Assembly: GCF_000204055.1 (NCBI RefSeq)
Contig: NW_006768772.1
Span: 1,796,071-1,860,070 of the forward strand
Source: Melampsora larici-populina 98AG31
Taxonomy: Eukaryota; Basidiomycota; Pucciniomycetes; Pucciniales; Melampsoraceae
Length of the DNA: 64,000 nt
Direction: 5' to 3'
Below, in pieces: positions 10,527 through 20,499 of this stretch (within the stretch, counting starts at the first letter, position 1; every line of letters starts with the position of its first letter). The notes under the pieces were generated by a model, which saw nothing but the letters and a program-made list of their open reading frames with translations, was not told the origin of the DNA and made no database searches. Position numbers and translations under genes: made by a program.

Positions 10527-11368
10527 NNNNNNNNNNNNNNNNNNNNNNNNNNNNNNNNNNNNNNNNNNNNNNNNNNNNNNNNNNNNNNNNNNNNNNNNNN
10601 NNNNNNNNNNNNNNNNNNNNNNNNNNNNNNNNNNNNNNNNNNNNNNNNNNNNNNNNNNNNNNNNNNNNNNNNNNNNNNNNNNNNNNNNNNNNNNNNNNNN
10701 NNNNNNNNNNNNNNNNNNNNNNNNNNNNNNNNNNNNNNNNNNNNNNNNNNNNNNNNNNNNNNNNNNNNNNNNNNNNNNNNNNNNNNNNNNNNNNNNNNNN
10801 NNNNNNNNNNNNNNNNNNNNNNNNNNNNNNNNNNNNNNNNNNNNNNNNNNNNNNNNNNNNNNNNNNNNNNNNNNNNNNNNNNNNNNNNNNNNNNNNNNNN
10901 NNNNNNNNNNNNNNNNNNNNNNNNNNNNNNNNNNNNNNNNNNNNNNNNNNNNNNNNNNNNNNNNNNNNNNNNNNNNNNNNNNNNNNNNNNNNNNNNNNNN
11001 NNNNNNNNNNNNNNNNNNNNNNNNNNNNNNNNNNNNNNNNNNNNNNNNNNNNNNNNNNNNNNNNNNNNNNNNNNNNNNNNNNNNNNNNNNNNNNNNNNNN
11101 NNNNNNNNNNNNNNNNNNNNNNNNNNNNNNNNNNNNNNNNNNNNNNNNNNNNNNNNNNNNNNNNNNNNNNNNNNNNNNNNNNNNNNNNNNNNNNNNNNNN
11201 NNNNNNNNNNNNNNNNNNNNNNNNNNNNNNNNNNNNNNNNNNNNNNNNNNNNNNNNNNNNNNNNNNNNNNNNNNNNNNNNNNNNNNNNNNNNNNNNNNNN
11301 NNNNNNNNNNNNNNNNNNNNNNNNNNNNNNNNNNNNNNNNNNNNNNNNNNNNNNNNNNNNNNNNNNNN
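10527..11368. other. Assembly gap (842 N)
   Basis: Run of unknown bases. It begins inside the BED finger exon of the hAT pseudogene. Open frames crossing it are artefacts. Confidence 1.
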
Positions 11369-11397
11369 CACTTGGACGCGAAATGCAACATCAGCTT

Positions 11398-11438
11398 ACA
11401 CTGTGTCCGCGAGAAATGCGCCGTCGCCAGGCGAGCTC
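11398..11438 (+). repeat. Dispersed repeat, copy 1
   Basis: ACACTGTGTCCGCGAGAAAT and the next bases up to GGCGAGCTC match 26236-26277 on the opposite strand, with a 25-base exact core and a few differences after it. Similarity fades beyond about 45 bases. It may be the terminus of a repeat family. Confidence 0.75.
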
Positions 11439-11649
11439 CAATCTCCGTAGATTTGGCAAGGATTTGTCAAATAGACAAAACTGAGCACGTCAAGCGCAGA
11501 CAAAAGTGAGCCAGATGCAGAGATGAGGTACACTCATGATCATCTGAGCTTTGAACTAAGCATCTTCATCATCCCGCAGGCTCACCGCTCCTTTGTTCCT
11601 TTCCTCTTGCATGTACATACATATCATTGACATTACACGTATTCCTAAC

Positions 11650-11701
11650 TTAACTAAGTCCCTCTTGGACGAGCAAGTACTTAGTAGAGGGACATAGTTA
11701 A
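11650..11701. repeat. Hairpin with 16-bp arms
   Basis: TTAACTAAGTCCCTCT (11650-11665) pairs with 11686-11701 with one mismatch around a 20-base loop. It lies about 170 bases upstream of the next gene start. It could be a small foldback element or a transcript structure. Confidence 0.65.
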
Positions 11702-11873
11702 GCTACCATGTATTCGTAACACTGTACCTGTAATCAATCAATACGCAAACACATTCTGTGATACATGTATGTATGTATATCAAATTTCCCCCTTTCACCT
11801 GGACCCCTCGTGAACTCTGCCCACTAATCCACCCTTCTTGCTCGACTGTCATGATCATCTGAATCCTCCAACA

Positions 11874-14800
11874 ATGTCCCAACTCAATAAGTATTCAATG
11901 GCCAACCCATGGAGAGAAGAACACGATCAGCAATCACAAACCAAGATTGATGTGGCAGAGGATGAACGTTACACAGAGATCTCTCAGGCAGAGACTTCTT
12001 GTGAGCAGCGCCATCCAAGTCAACAAATTTTCATATCAAGCTCCCATGCTGACTCCAGAACCTACCTAGACCCTTATTCCCAAGCAGTTGATCAAGAGTT
12101 TATCTGCAAGTCTTGTCTGCTTGTTGTTGTTTTGGCTCCATTCTGACTCCTACCTTTTATACAGGCCCAGTCAACGACGATGTTTCCGAACAAATCACCA
12201 GTCGCAACACTTTTGACGAAAATGTCATCCGATCACATCCCTTCAATACAGTAGGTCCTACAGGTGGCCCGGAAAGACTTACAAACGTCTTGGACAACTA
12301 CACATCAAATGAAACAAAGGTTGGATATAATCAAAGTGGTCGGTGTTTTTGCTATATCTTTTATGTTTTATATCAATCTAAGTTGCTTCTGTACAGGCCC
12401 AGCCGATGACGCCTTGGAACAAATCACAAGTCCTGTGGCTTTTTATGCAAATACCATCGAGTCACATAACAATGCGCCGAGTCCTACTGGGAAAGATGAT
12501 GACGGATATAATCAGATGGGTCTGTTGTTTTTTGCTTTGTCTTTTGTATAAATGTTCCTGTCCATCTGTCCAGGTGTGCAATTCTGACTTGGATTGGACA
12601 GACCCAGAAAACCCCGGCCAACCAAAAAACCCACCAGAGCTTTATGAAAAAAATGACCCAGGACACCCAGACTCTACGTTTCAGCCAGTCTATGAGCAAT
12701 TGAGTCGGTCTCTTTCTTTGAAATTTCCCTCAAAATGTGCCCTTAGATCTGACTGGTAGACTTGATCCAAACAAACCATAGACGAAACACAGTCCGCGCT
12801 TTATCAACAGCTTCAAAGCATTCTGGCTGATCGACGCTTCCAAAGCCAGCAAGATCATTCACAACAATCATCGGAAAGCAACATCCAGGCGAATTACAAT
12901 CCTTCAATCATCACACCTGGCGCTCCTTCTCTTCCAAGCGCACGACATCGAATTTCCACCATACCATACCATATATCACCCGATCATCACACAGCGAGGC
13001 TGGATATCTTATCGAGAGATGGTCACAGCTCGCGAAAAAGACCCCAGACATTCAATGATGACGACGAACAGGAGCCTAAGCGTCGGTGTGGCAACGAATC
13101 TTTTCCCCCTCAAGAGGCTCAGGCGCCTTCGGAAGGCCTCAAGACACGCACCATACTATCCCAACAGCGAAAGATTGCCCCGCTGAATCTGAAGTCATCA
13201 TGCTCCGGAAGGCCTCGACTAGCATCTCCTGGGCTATTGCAAGACACAATATCCTACGCTCCGCGGTCCCACACCTCAAATTCACGACGGTCTCGGTCAC
13301 CACCCATTGCGTCGACTTCACAAGCAGTGTTGAACCATCCTCGGCGGTCTCGGTCACCACCCATAGCATCAACTTCACAAGCATTATTGACTCATTCACG
13401 GCGGTCTTGGTCACCACCCATCGCATCAACTTCGCGAACAAGAATACCTCGGCATCCTGGAAACTCTAGTGGAGGTACTCATACATCTAGACATTCATCT
13501 GCTCCTCATGATAGCTTGCCTCCCCGCAAATTCGGACACTACACTATACCTGCTAGTCACGGATCTTCTATTATGTCAATTGATTCATCTTCAGAAGGGA
13601 ACCTTACTTTACCATCTCAAACACGTGGATCTTCAAGGATGTCAATAGATTCAAGCAGCACCCGTTCTAGATATGCTGGAGTGCGTCCTCGATCTCGTGA
13701 GGAAGATGAAATGTCTTTGTGTTTGACAGAAGACCGACATGGACGTCAATTTACCCCACTTGATACTCAGAATGAATTGCCAGAAGATGAGTTTGATTAC
13801 AGCGACTTTGAAGACAACGAATCAGATGGTGATTTCGATCTTGCTGAGAGACAAAAGTACAAAGCCCGTGAAGCGAAAAGCCGGACTCAAAAAACAAAAG
13901 AAAGACAAGAATCGACACGACTAGCCAAGCTTTCAAAGAATACTCCAAAATGTTCTCCTCACGAACCACTAACCAGAGCAATTCAAGATTACGTCAAGCT
14001 TCTTTTTGGGATACCACGAAAAAGAAAGGGTAGAAATTCTGATTATTTGCTTCCACCACCACCATCTAATCAAGAGTACCGTGAATGGGATCAACGCGAA
14101 GTCTTGCGGCAGGAAGTAGTTCAGCGATCAATCCTCGAAGCTCGTAATCGCTACCGCCGAAAGAACCCACTTGCTACTACCTCCCAGCTTGCTATTGTTG
14201 AAAAACTCGCCGCAGAAAAAGTTGTATCAAATGCTCAGCCTGTGGAATTTGTCTCTCAAGTTGTGCTTCAAAACGGTCGAATTGGATACTCAACATCTGT
14301 AGCTTATACTTGTGAAAGAGTCTTGGCTCTTGCTGGGTTCCCTCGACTTGCGTATGATTGGCTGCATTCTGCCAAGTCAAGCTGGAATGAAAGTGTGCTG
14401 GCCATTATCTCCGAAGAATGGGAAAAGTGTCATAGGAGGGGAGCAGCCGATGACTACGACATCAATATCAAGCTGGTAACATCCAAGAACATTCGTCAAA
14501 TACTGGAGAGATGGTTCAATACGAAGTCCCGCGAATACGTATCCCAATGTTCCGATGAAAAAAGCGGTGCGGATCCAGCAGAAGCAAAAGAAAAGCTTTG
14601 TAAAAAGGCCTCTCAGAAGCGGGTAAGTGATCATGACATATGCCTTCCTAATGAGGGACAGCCTTCTATGATTTGATGCTTATTTTTTATGCGACTTCTC
14701 GCATAGGTCTGTGAGCTTCGCCGACAGGTTCTTGAAATACATTTCAAAGAGCACAGCGACCTCCGCAATATTTTGTCTCACCAATCGGCACACTCCGAGG

Positions 14801-15156
14801 ACGAAGTCGACTCTGATGGTACCTTGTACAGGATACCCAAGCTCTGGAGATCCCAAGATCTTGTTACCTTGCTCAATGAGCTAGATTCATTGTGCATCAC
14901 CACCCAAAAGAATGATCAGGCTAAGACTACTGCCACCAAGGCGTTGCTACGTGGGTTGTATGCCGAACCAGGAGAAGCCGACATTCTTTCTCGACCTCCC
15001 CGAGGATTTCCAAGATCTTTGCTAGATGAAGAATTCATGGATACATACGTTTCAAGAGCTGAAGTGGCCGCTCTTGATCTATCAGCTAAGGTATTTGATT
15101 TGACACCTCTGATTGCACGTACTCGATGGCTTCTTCGTCCAGCAGGACAGCCATAG
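11874..15156 (+). CDS. Unknown multi-exon protein, rust-type expanded family (copy 1)
   Basis: ATG at 11874 opens a short Gln/Ser-rich exon. Two tandemly related exons follow (12165-12338 and 12397-12519; shared EQITS and GYNQ motifs), then an exon from about 12574 and a long exon from 12782. The long exon encodes three near-identical RRS(R/W)SPPIASTSQ-type repeats, Ser-rich and acidic stretches, and a C-terminal domain with SSWNESVLAII and ILERWFNTKSREYV. An intron at 14623-14706 (GTAAGTG...CATAG) leads to the last exon with LWRSQDLVTLLNELD and PPRGFPRSLL, stop at 15156. The C-terminal domain aligns with the gene at 18967-20071. From memory, similar hypothetical proteins are very numerous in Puccinia; no function is known to me. 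Not all junctions upstream of 12782 keep frame with simple GT-AG choices, so the 5' model is tentative or decayed. Confidence 0.65.
12165..12519 (+). repeat. Duplicated exon-intron unit in unknown gene copy 1
   Basis: Exon 12165-12338 plus its intron and exon 12397-12519 are diverged duplicates. Both start after a (T/G)TACAG acceptor with GCCCAG, both encode GP(V/A)(N/D)D then EQITS, and both end at GYNQ before a GTC(G/T)GT donor. Phases match, so the duplication adds coding sequence without breaking frame. Confidence 0.72.
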
Positions 15157-16230
15157 CTTTAAACTCTTTGACTGCGACGTACTATCTTGATGAATATGGA
15201 ATTCTTGATTAATCATTGCAGCACTGACTATCCTCTCAATTGTGTCATTGATATATTGGTGAGATATTGGAGTGGTTGTCACATTTTTTATATTGAATAA
15301 TTACTTTCCACTTTTCTCAGAATATACATGTACTTTAGCTCTGGAAGGTGACAACAAATTGCCTGAATCATATATCTTCATTAAATTCACGTCTCCGAGT
15401 CCTACATATATCTTGAATTTGGTATACATTTCTGTGCAATTTATCAATGCAACCAATTGAAGTCTATGTGTACATTGCATGAAAGCAATGAATATTTGTC
15501 ATCAAAGACTCCCAAAACACAAGATTGATGCTGCAGTCAGTGCCACGAAACGTAGCACACTCCCTTCAGGTATCAAGAAGCAGTGACATCCATATGCGCT
15601 GTAGCAAAATTAAATTCAGCTTCCTATCAGCATCTCAGTTGTAGTTATAGTTACGTGGATTTATATATGTACATCTATTTACATGAAAAAAAAAATGAAT
15701 TTTTCAAAAACTTCCAAAGCACTAGATTATGATGCAGACAACTCAGAGCAATGAACCGTAGCAGACCCTCTTCAGGTCTTAAAAAAAATCTACATCCATA
15801 TGTGGTGTATAAAATCACCATTAGACACTTCTTCCTACAACAGCTCAGTTGTATTTATAGTTACGTGGATTTATATACATCTATTTACAGGAAAAAGCAA
15901 TGAATTTATGCCATCAAAAACTCCCAAAGCACAAGATTGATGGTACAGTCAGAGCTGTGAACCATAGCAGACTCTTTCAGGTATTAAGATACAGTTACAT
16001 CCATATGTGGTGTAGCAAAATCAAATTCAGAGGCTTCTTCCTATCAACAGCTCGTTGTATTTATATTTACGTGGATTTATATACATCTATTTACATGAAC
16101 ACTCTTCTGTGAAATTCTTTCGACTCATCTTCCTCTGTTTCTGACACATTTCAAATCTCTTTAGCTGGCCAATTGCGTGTATTTAACCCAGAGTTTATAC
16201 AAGTAGCTGGTTATGTACCAAGGACAGGGA
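15157..16230. repeat. Non-coding, with three ~205-bp tandem repeats (15481-16098)
   Basis: Three diverged copies begin near 15481, 15685 and 15890. Shared words include CCAAA(A/G)CAC, ACATCCATATG(T/C)G and, at each end, TTACGTGGATTTATAT then ATCTATTTACA. No frame is open through them. 15157-15480 holds nothing recognisable beyond possible 3' untranslated sequence of the preceding gene. Confidence 0.8.
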
Positions 16231-17456
16231 TCACATTAAACCCATAATAGGCCTCTGGCGCTTGTGAGCCGGTTCTGGAGGACAAAAGATAGTGTTAAAT
16301 TGAGGTTTGATGACAGAGCGATTGCAAATTTCAAGACTTACCCTCAAGTTGTTCGTAAGCAGAGACCGAGACACAACGTTTCCTAAAATCGCCTTCACAG
16401 GCGTGTATGTCAGCCTCAGAAGAAATTCGGCGCCGCTTTTCCGGTCGATCTGTAACAAATTAGAACAAAACAGTTCAACTCAAAAACTACTTGTGCCGTA
16501 GTTTCATGGCATATAACAGGACACTTACCTCTTGACCAATCGTGATTATTGGTTAAGACACATTCAGATAGTGATCTTGAGCGCTTGTGAGCCCGCTGAC
16601 CAATTACACGGGATTCAAGAGGGGGTTCAAGAGTGAAGCGATCAATGCTCATCAAGCTGATTGCTGAAGAGGTAAGACTCAAATCTAAAGCAACACTGAT
16701 GTCAGACGAATTGAGGACATCACTCAAAGAGTAAGTAGCTATGTGTGGCGTAGTAAAGTCTAAGTATATGGGACGGTGGCTGCGTTGAGAGCTAGCGTGT
16801 TGAAGAGGTTCAACAGACGAGGCTTGTTCTAGTGAAATTTCGCTATAAGACTGTTGTAAGACAGGTGCTGATGCCGCCCTGGGGCGCCGGTTAGACCGAG
16901 TCATATGATCAGCATGAAGTGCAGCACACGAGGCACTCCGATACAAGGTAGTGCAACCCAAGTGCGTTGGGTTTGACGCAGCGGGAGAATCTAGGATGGA
17001 AGAATCTAGATCTGTGTTCAGATCTACCATGTGAATAGGACTTGACGGGGTGGATTCCGTGTGGTTTGATTTGAACAAAGTCACTTGCAGGGTGCCGGTG
17101 CTTGATTGAGTAGAAGAGCTAGGTGTCGATGATTGTGGACTGTGATGAGGGGTGCGGAATCCAACACGAGTCCCATCAAGACGAGCGGTATCTATGGGGT
17201 TGGGCAAATCGGTGTTTGGTGGGGTGTTCTTAAGTTGTGAACCTCCTGGGAATCGACGTAAACGAAATCTTGATGCTGGAAGGAAGTAAACCAGAAAAAG
17301 GATAGTCAGCAAAGAGAAATCTCTACACTGAGAACATAAATCGAGACGAGGTATACCAATCCACTTCCTGGCTTCTGAGGCCCGCTTTCGAAGTGGAGAC
17401 TTGATCAATACGTGACGTGTGACACCGGATGGGCGTCTAGAAACTTGGGTTTTCAT
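16231..17456 (-). CDS. Orphan gene, Ser/Thr-rich basic protein of 332 residues
   Basis: Four exons keep one frame with clean splice sites: 17456-17357, 17275-16529, 16449-16342 and 16274-16231; all three introns are phase 1. Total coding length is 999 bases. The protein starts MKTQVSRRPS, has a basic N-terminus (SPLRKRASEARKW), a long Ser/Thr/Pro-rich middle with several SxS clusters, and a basic C-terminus with EKRRRISSEAD ending KRQRPIMGLM. No domain is recognised. The many small basic patches would fit a nuclear protein, but that is a guess. It lies between the two copies of the unknown family, on the opposite strand, with ordinary host-like introns. Confidence 0.7.
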
Positions 17457-17706
17457 GTTGGCTGCGAAGTTGATAGAGCATATCAAGGCTTAGGTCAACA
17501 AATGAAATCGAAAGAGTGAGCAGGATAAAAGAGAATTACATATCCAACTTTTCGCCTTCAAGGCACATTTTTTGAACATAGTGAGTGATCAGAAAGTATA
17601 TTTAGATGGAATAGAAAAAGACGTGATGGATCAAACAGTGGTGTCTTTGCTGACTGAGTATTCGGATGCCTAGGTCAGAGTGTAGTCCAAAAAGTAGAGC
17701 TTAAAT

Positions 17707-18300
17707 AGGCTGTCCTCTCAGCAGATGCACAAGCAACTGAATCAGTTGTGACATAAACGGTAAGATGAAGAAGCCCTTTTTCTTACTCTCCCTGTTCCGT
17801 TGGTTGCTTCTCGGCGAGATTTCCATTATTTTGAACGGGTCAAAATAATCAATCAAACTCTCACCCCTTTCACGAGTAAGATCATGATGTCCTCCTACCT
17901 CAAGTGGTAGTTTGCGAAGTCTTTTCGGAATCAAGGTAAACAAGGTAAACAAGGCCATTGTATATTACATCATAATGGTCTTATGTCATGTCATAGGACC
18001 AAAATTACACCTTGTTCATTGTGGTCCTATGCGTGTTAGTGAGATCAAAGTATGGGCTGTTCACTCAACAGATGCACAAACAACTGAAGGACTTAGGGAA
18101 TGGTTACATAAACGGTAAGATGTGAAAGTCTTTTGTTATTCTGCTTGCTCTGTTTGTTTCTTCTCGGCAAGATTTCCATGATCTTGACAGGGTGAGAACA
18201 ATCAATCAAACTCTCACCCCTTTCATGAGTAGGATCATGACCTATCATGACGTCCTTCTACTTACCAAGCCCGAACCTCAAGCTGTAGTTCCCAAAGTAA
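17707..18300. repeat. Diverged direct duplication of ~230 bp
   Basis: 17707-17935 and 18053-18300 share many words in the same order: GCTGT...AGATGCACAA, CATAAACGGTAAGATG, TTCTTCTCGGC, AATCAATCAAACTCTCACCC and CCTCAAG. A short spacer separates the copies. Confidence 0.75.
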
Positions 18301-18478
18301 CAAATCACGCTTATCCTGCCCCTTTTTTGAGTAGGTCAATCCGTCACTCTTTTTCAAATTCTTTTGTGCTCCTCTTGATATACCTCTGAGCACTACCATG
18401 GCCAATTTCCATATGTAGGACTCTTCTTTTTACTCGTTGTGTATTACATTTCAGTCTTTCTGGCAAAGACCTCCCAAT

Positions 18479-18850
18479 TTACTCTATTTGCGTCACGGTC
18501 TAGGCACCAATCTACGTGGACTTTCAAACTTTTCCCTTCTCTTTGTTCATTTTGTATCACATCTCAATCTTCCCAGCGAAGATTTGCAGAGTGTTCTCTT
18601 CTTTTCTCATTTACGTGTCACAAGTTTCAGTCAATTAGCCCTTGAAAGCTTTCCGCTTCATCCAGTGACCTTCAAATTGGTCAAGAGTAAACAAAACTCT
18701 CTCTATTTGCGTCTAGGCACTAATCTCTGCGGATTTTCAAACCTTTTTCTCTGCTTTGTTTATTTTGTATCACATCTTCCCGGCGAAGTTTTCCAGAGTT
18801 TTCTTCTTTTTTAAACGTAGATTTTTTAAACGTAGATTTTTTAAACGTAG
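18479..18850. repeat. Direct duplication of ~120 bp and a 15-bp triplet repeat
   Basis: 18479-18612 and 18702-18811 share CTCTATTTGCGTC, TAGGCAC, TTTTGTATCACATCT and CCCGGCGAAG/CCCAGCGAAG. Right after, TTTTTTAAACGTAGA occurs three times head to tail (about 18808-18850). Confidence 0.75.
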
Positions 18851-18966
18851 ACCCATGGCAGCGGCAGCCAGTATAAGTGAATGTGAGTTGAAATACACTC
18901 TCATTACGTTGAAATAATCACTGATTCTTCTCTCAACTCTGGCGGAAAGCTGTCGTCACCCAGGCT

Positions 18967-20071
18967 ATGCATTTCAAAGATGGCAGGACCGTCAAAACCC
19001 TGAAAGCAGAGAATAAAGAGGTAGCTGCGTGGCTACCTGATCGAAATTCCGGCTCTTATCAGGCTATCATCGATTACATGAAATATCTTCTTGGAGTTTC
19101 TACCTCTCGAGTACCATATCCTGATAGTCCAACTCCTGAGGAGCTCAGTGTTCTCCCGCAAATTACCCCCGAGTCCATTCTCGCCGATTCAACTGTATTC
19201 TCTCTCAATCTTCCACCTCCTAGTATTTCCAAAAAAATCACCCATCGTCCCCGACAAAAATCATGCTGGTTAATCTACAAAGAATACTTTCTTTCTGATA
19301 TGTCTCAACTTCTCATTCCTCGTGCAACACTTGCTTGGGAGTCAAGAGACTGTCGTTGGAATCAAATAATGCTTGCTCTGCTGCTAAAACACTGGAGATG
19401 GGCACAAGTACATGGCGCGTTCTCTTTATATGGGGCGGATCCTAAGTATTTTAGTGATGCGATAGTACGAGCTGTAATGGAGAGATGGCTTCGGGGACAA
19501 AAAACAAAATCTGAAGTATATTACATTCGAAAGAAGAAAACTCAGAGACGAGCAACTGTACGTTTTTTGAAGCAGCAAATCTTACGTCAAGAATCTTTAT
19601 GGTTGCTGATATGGACTTCCTACCCAGATTTTTCGTTACCGGCAAGAAGCGCTTGAAGAATTGGTTGAAGCCGAAAATCCCCACCTTCTATCCACTGCAC
19701 TAGACTTCCTTCCAGATGCTGTCTGCTGTTCGGATACCGAGGACGATGGACCTGGGCAGACTCGAGCGGTAGGGATGGTTTGGAGAAGTCCAGAATATCA
19801 GGAGTTTCTTCATTTACTCGATAAGCTTTCTTTTAAGCAGCAGAAGGCCTTACATGGAGCAAGGTGGGCAGCTCTTCGGCTGGATATGAGAAGGCGGCCG
19901 GCGGTCCGAGTCTCCACTTCTGGAAAAGCTCCCCGGAATCTTCCATTGAATTGTTACTGTCCCAGTTGGCGGGATAGCTTTCAAGATACTAAGAAGTATC
20001 TTCTTACTCAGAAATCTTTCAGTCCTGCTCTTGGCGTCTTAACATGTATGATACGCGCTGCTTTATCGTAG
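18967..20071 (+). CDS. Unknown protein, rust-type expanded family (copy 2)
   Basis: ATG at 18967 opens a frame to 19557. A 70-bp intron (19558-19627, GTACGT...CCCAG, phase 0) joins it to an exon ending at 20071. The product lacks the long low-complexity N-terminus of copy 1 but keeps the C-terminal domain: IDYMKYLLGV, then CRWNQIMLALLLKHW followed by GA, ERW, then MVWRSPEYQEFLHLLDKL and KAPRNLPLNCY. These line up in order with copy 1 (DYVKLLFGI, SSWNESVLAIISEEW, ERW, LWRSQDLVTLLNELD, PPRGFP). Overall identity is low, so the copies are old. It sits 430 bases upstream of the CACTA transposase on the same strand and might be an accessory gene of that transposon; this is inference. An upstream exon ending near 18962 (CACCCAG) is possible. 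Confidence 0.7.
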
Positions 20072-20499
20072 TACACAATTATCATATCAATCTTTTACTT
20101 GTAGTCACCTTTTTTAATATTTATAGCTTCTATGATCTATTCAAGACTGACCTGCATAATTGAATCAGTTTTGCCACTTTTTCTTGTGTATATTTGTTCC
20201 AACCAAGTTACAGTTTTGAGGATGAAATGACAGATGCATTCAAAATCATTATCTTTCATGTTAACCTTTTTCGCTTCTTTCAATAAGTCTTGATCTTGAA
20301 CCGATTTATACTGCTATTTGAGCTGATAGCGGCAAAAAGCGGGTGTGTACATAGGTGTGTACATACACACCCAAAGTTGATGCTTATACATACATAGAAG
20401 TATGGGCTGAGGCCAAACCTGCCAGTAGAAGCTTCTCCGCTATCAAATTCTCACCACAATAGCCCATCACCAATCAAAAACCACGTCTTTTCTTTTATA
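20072..20499. other. Spacer between unknown gene copy 2 and the CACTA transposase
   Basis: AT-rich, no open frame of note. It contains a hairpin-prone GT-rich stretch at 20341-20372 (9-base arms GGGTGTGTA/TACACACCC). This may be subterminal or promoter sequence of the CACTA element. Confidence 0.5.

Larger units (their letters stand above)
11369..11873. other. Post-gap non-coding stretch
   Basis: No gene is recognisable. The start carries a dispersed repeat (11398-11438) and a hairpin lies at 11650-11701. There is no sign of the hAT catalytic region here, so the hAT copy ends or is broken within the gap. Confidence 0.6.
17457..18966. other. Gene-poor stretch with local direct duplications
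   Basis: No coherent gene model was found. It is dominated by two duplicated blocks and a 15-bp tandem repeat, listed separately. Short open frames at 17912-18118 and 18437-18814 fall inside the duplicated blocks and have no recognisable products. Confidence 0.5.

Noticed and set aside
10448..11509. Long open frames across the run of N
   Set aside because: They exist only because unknown bases contain no stop codons; about 842 of the bases are undetermined.
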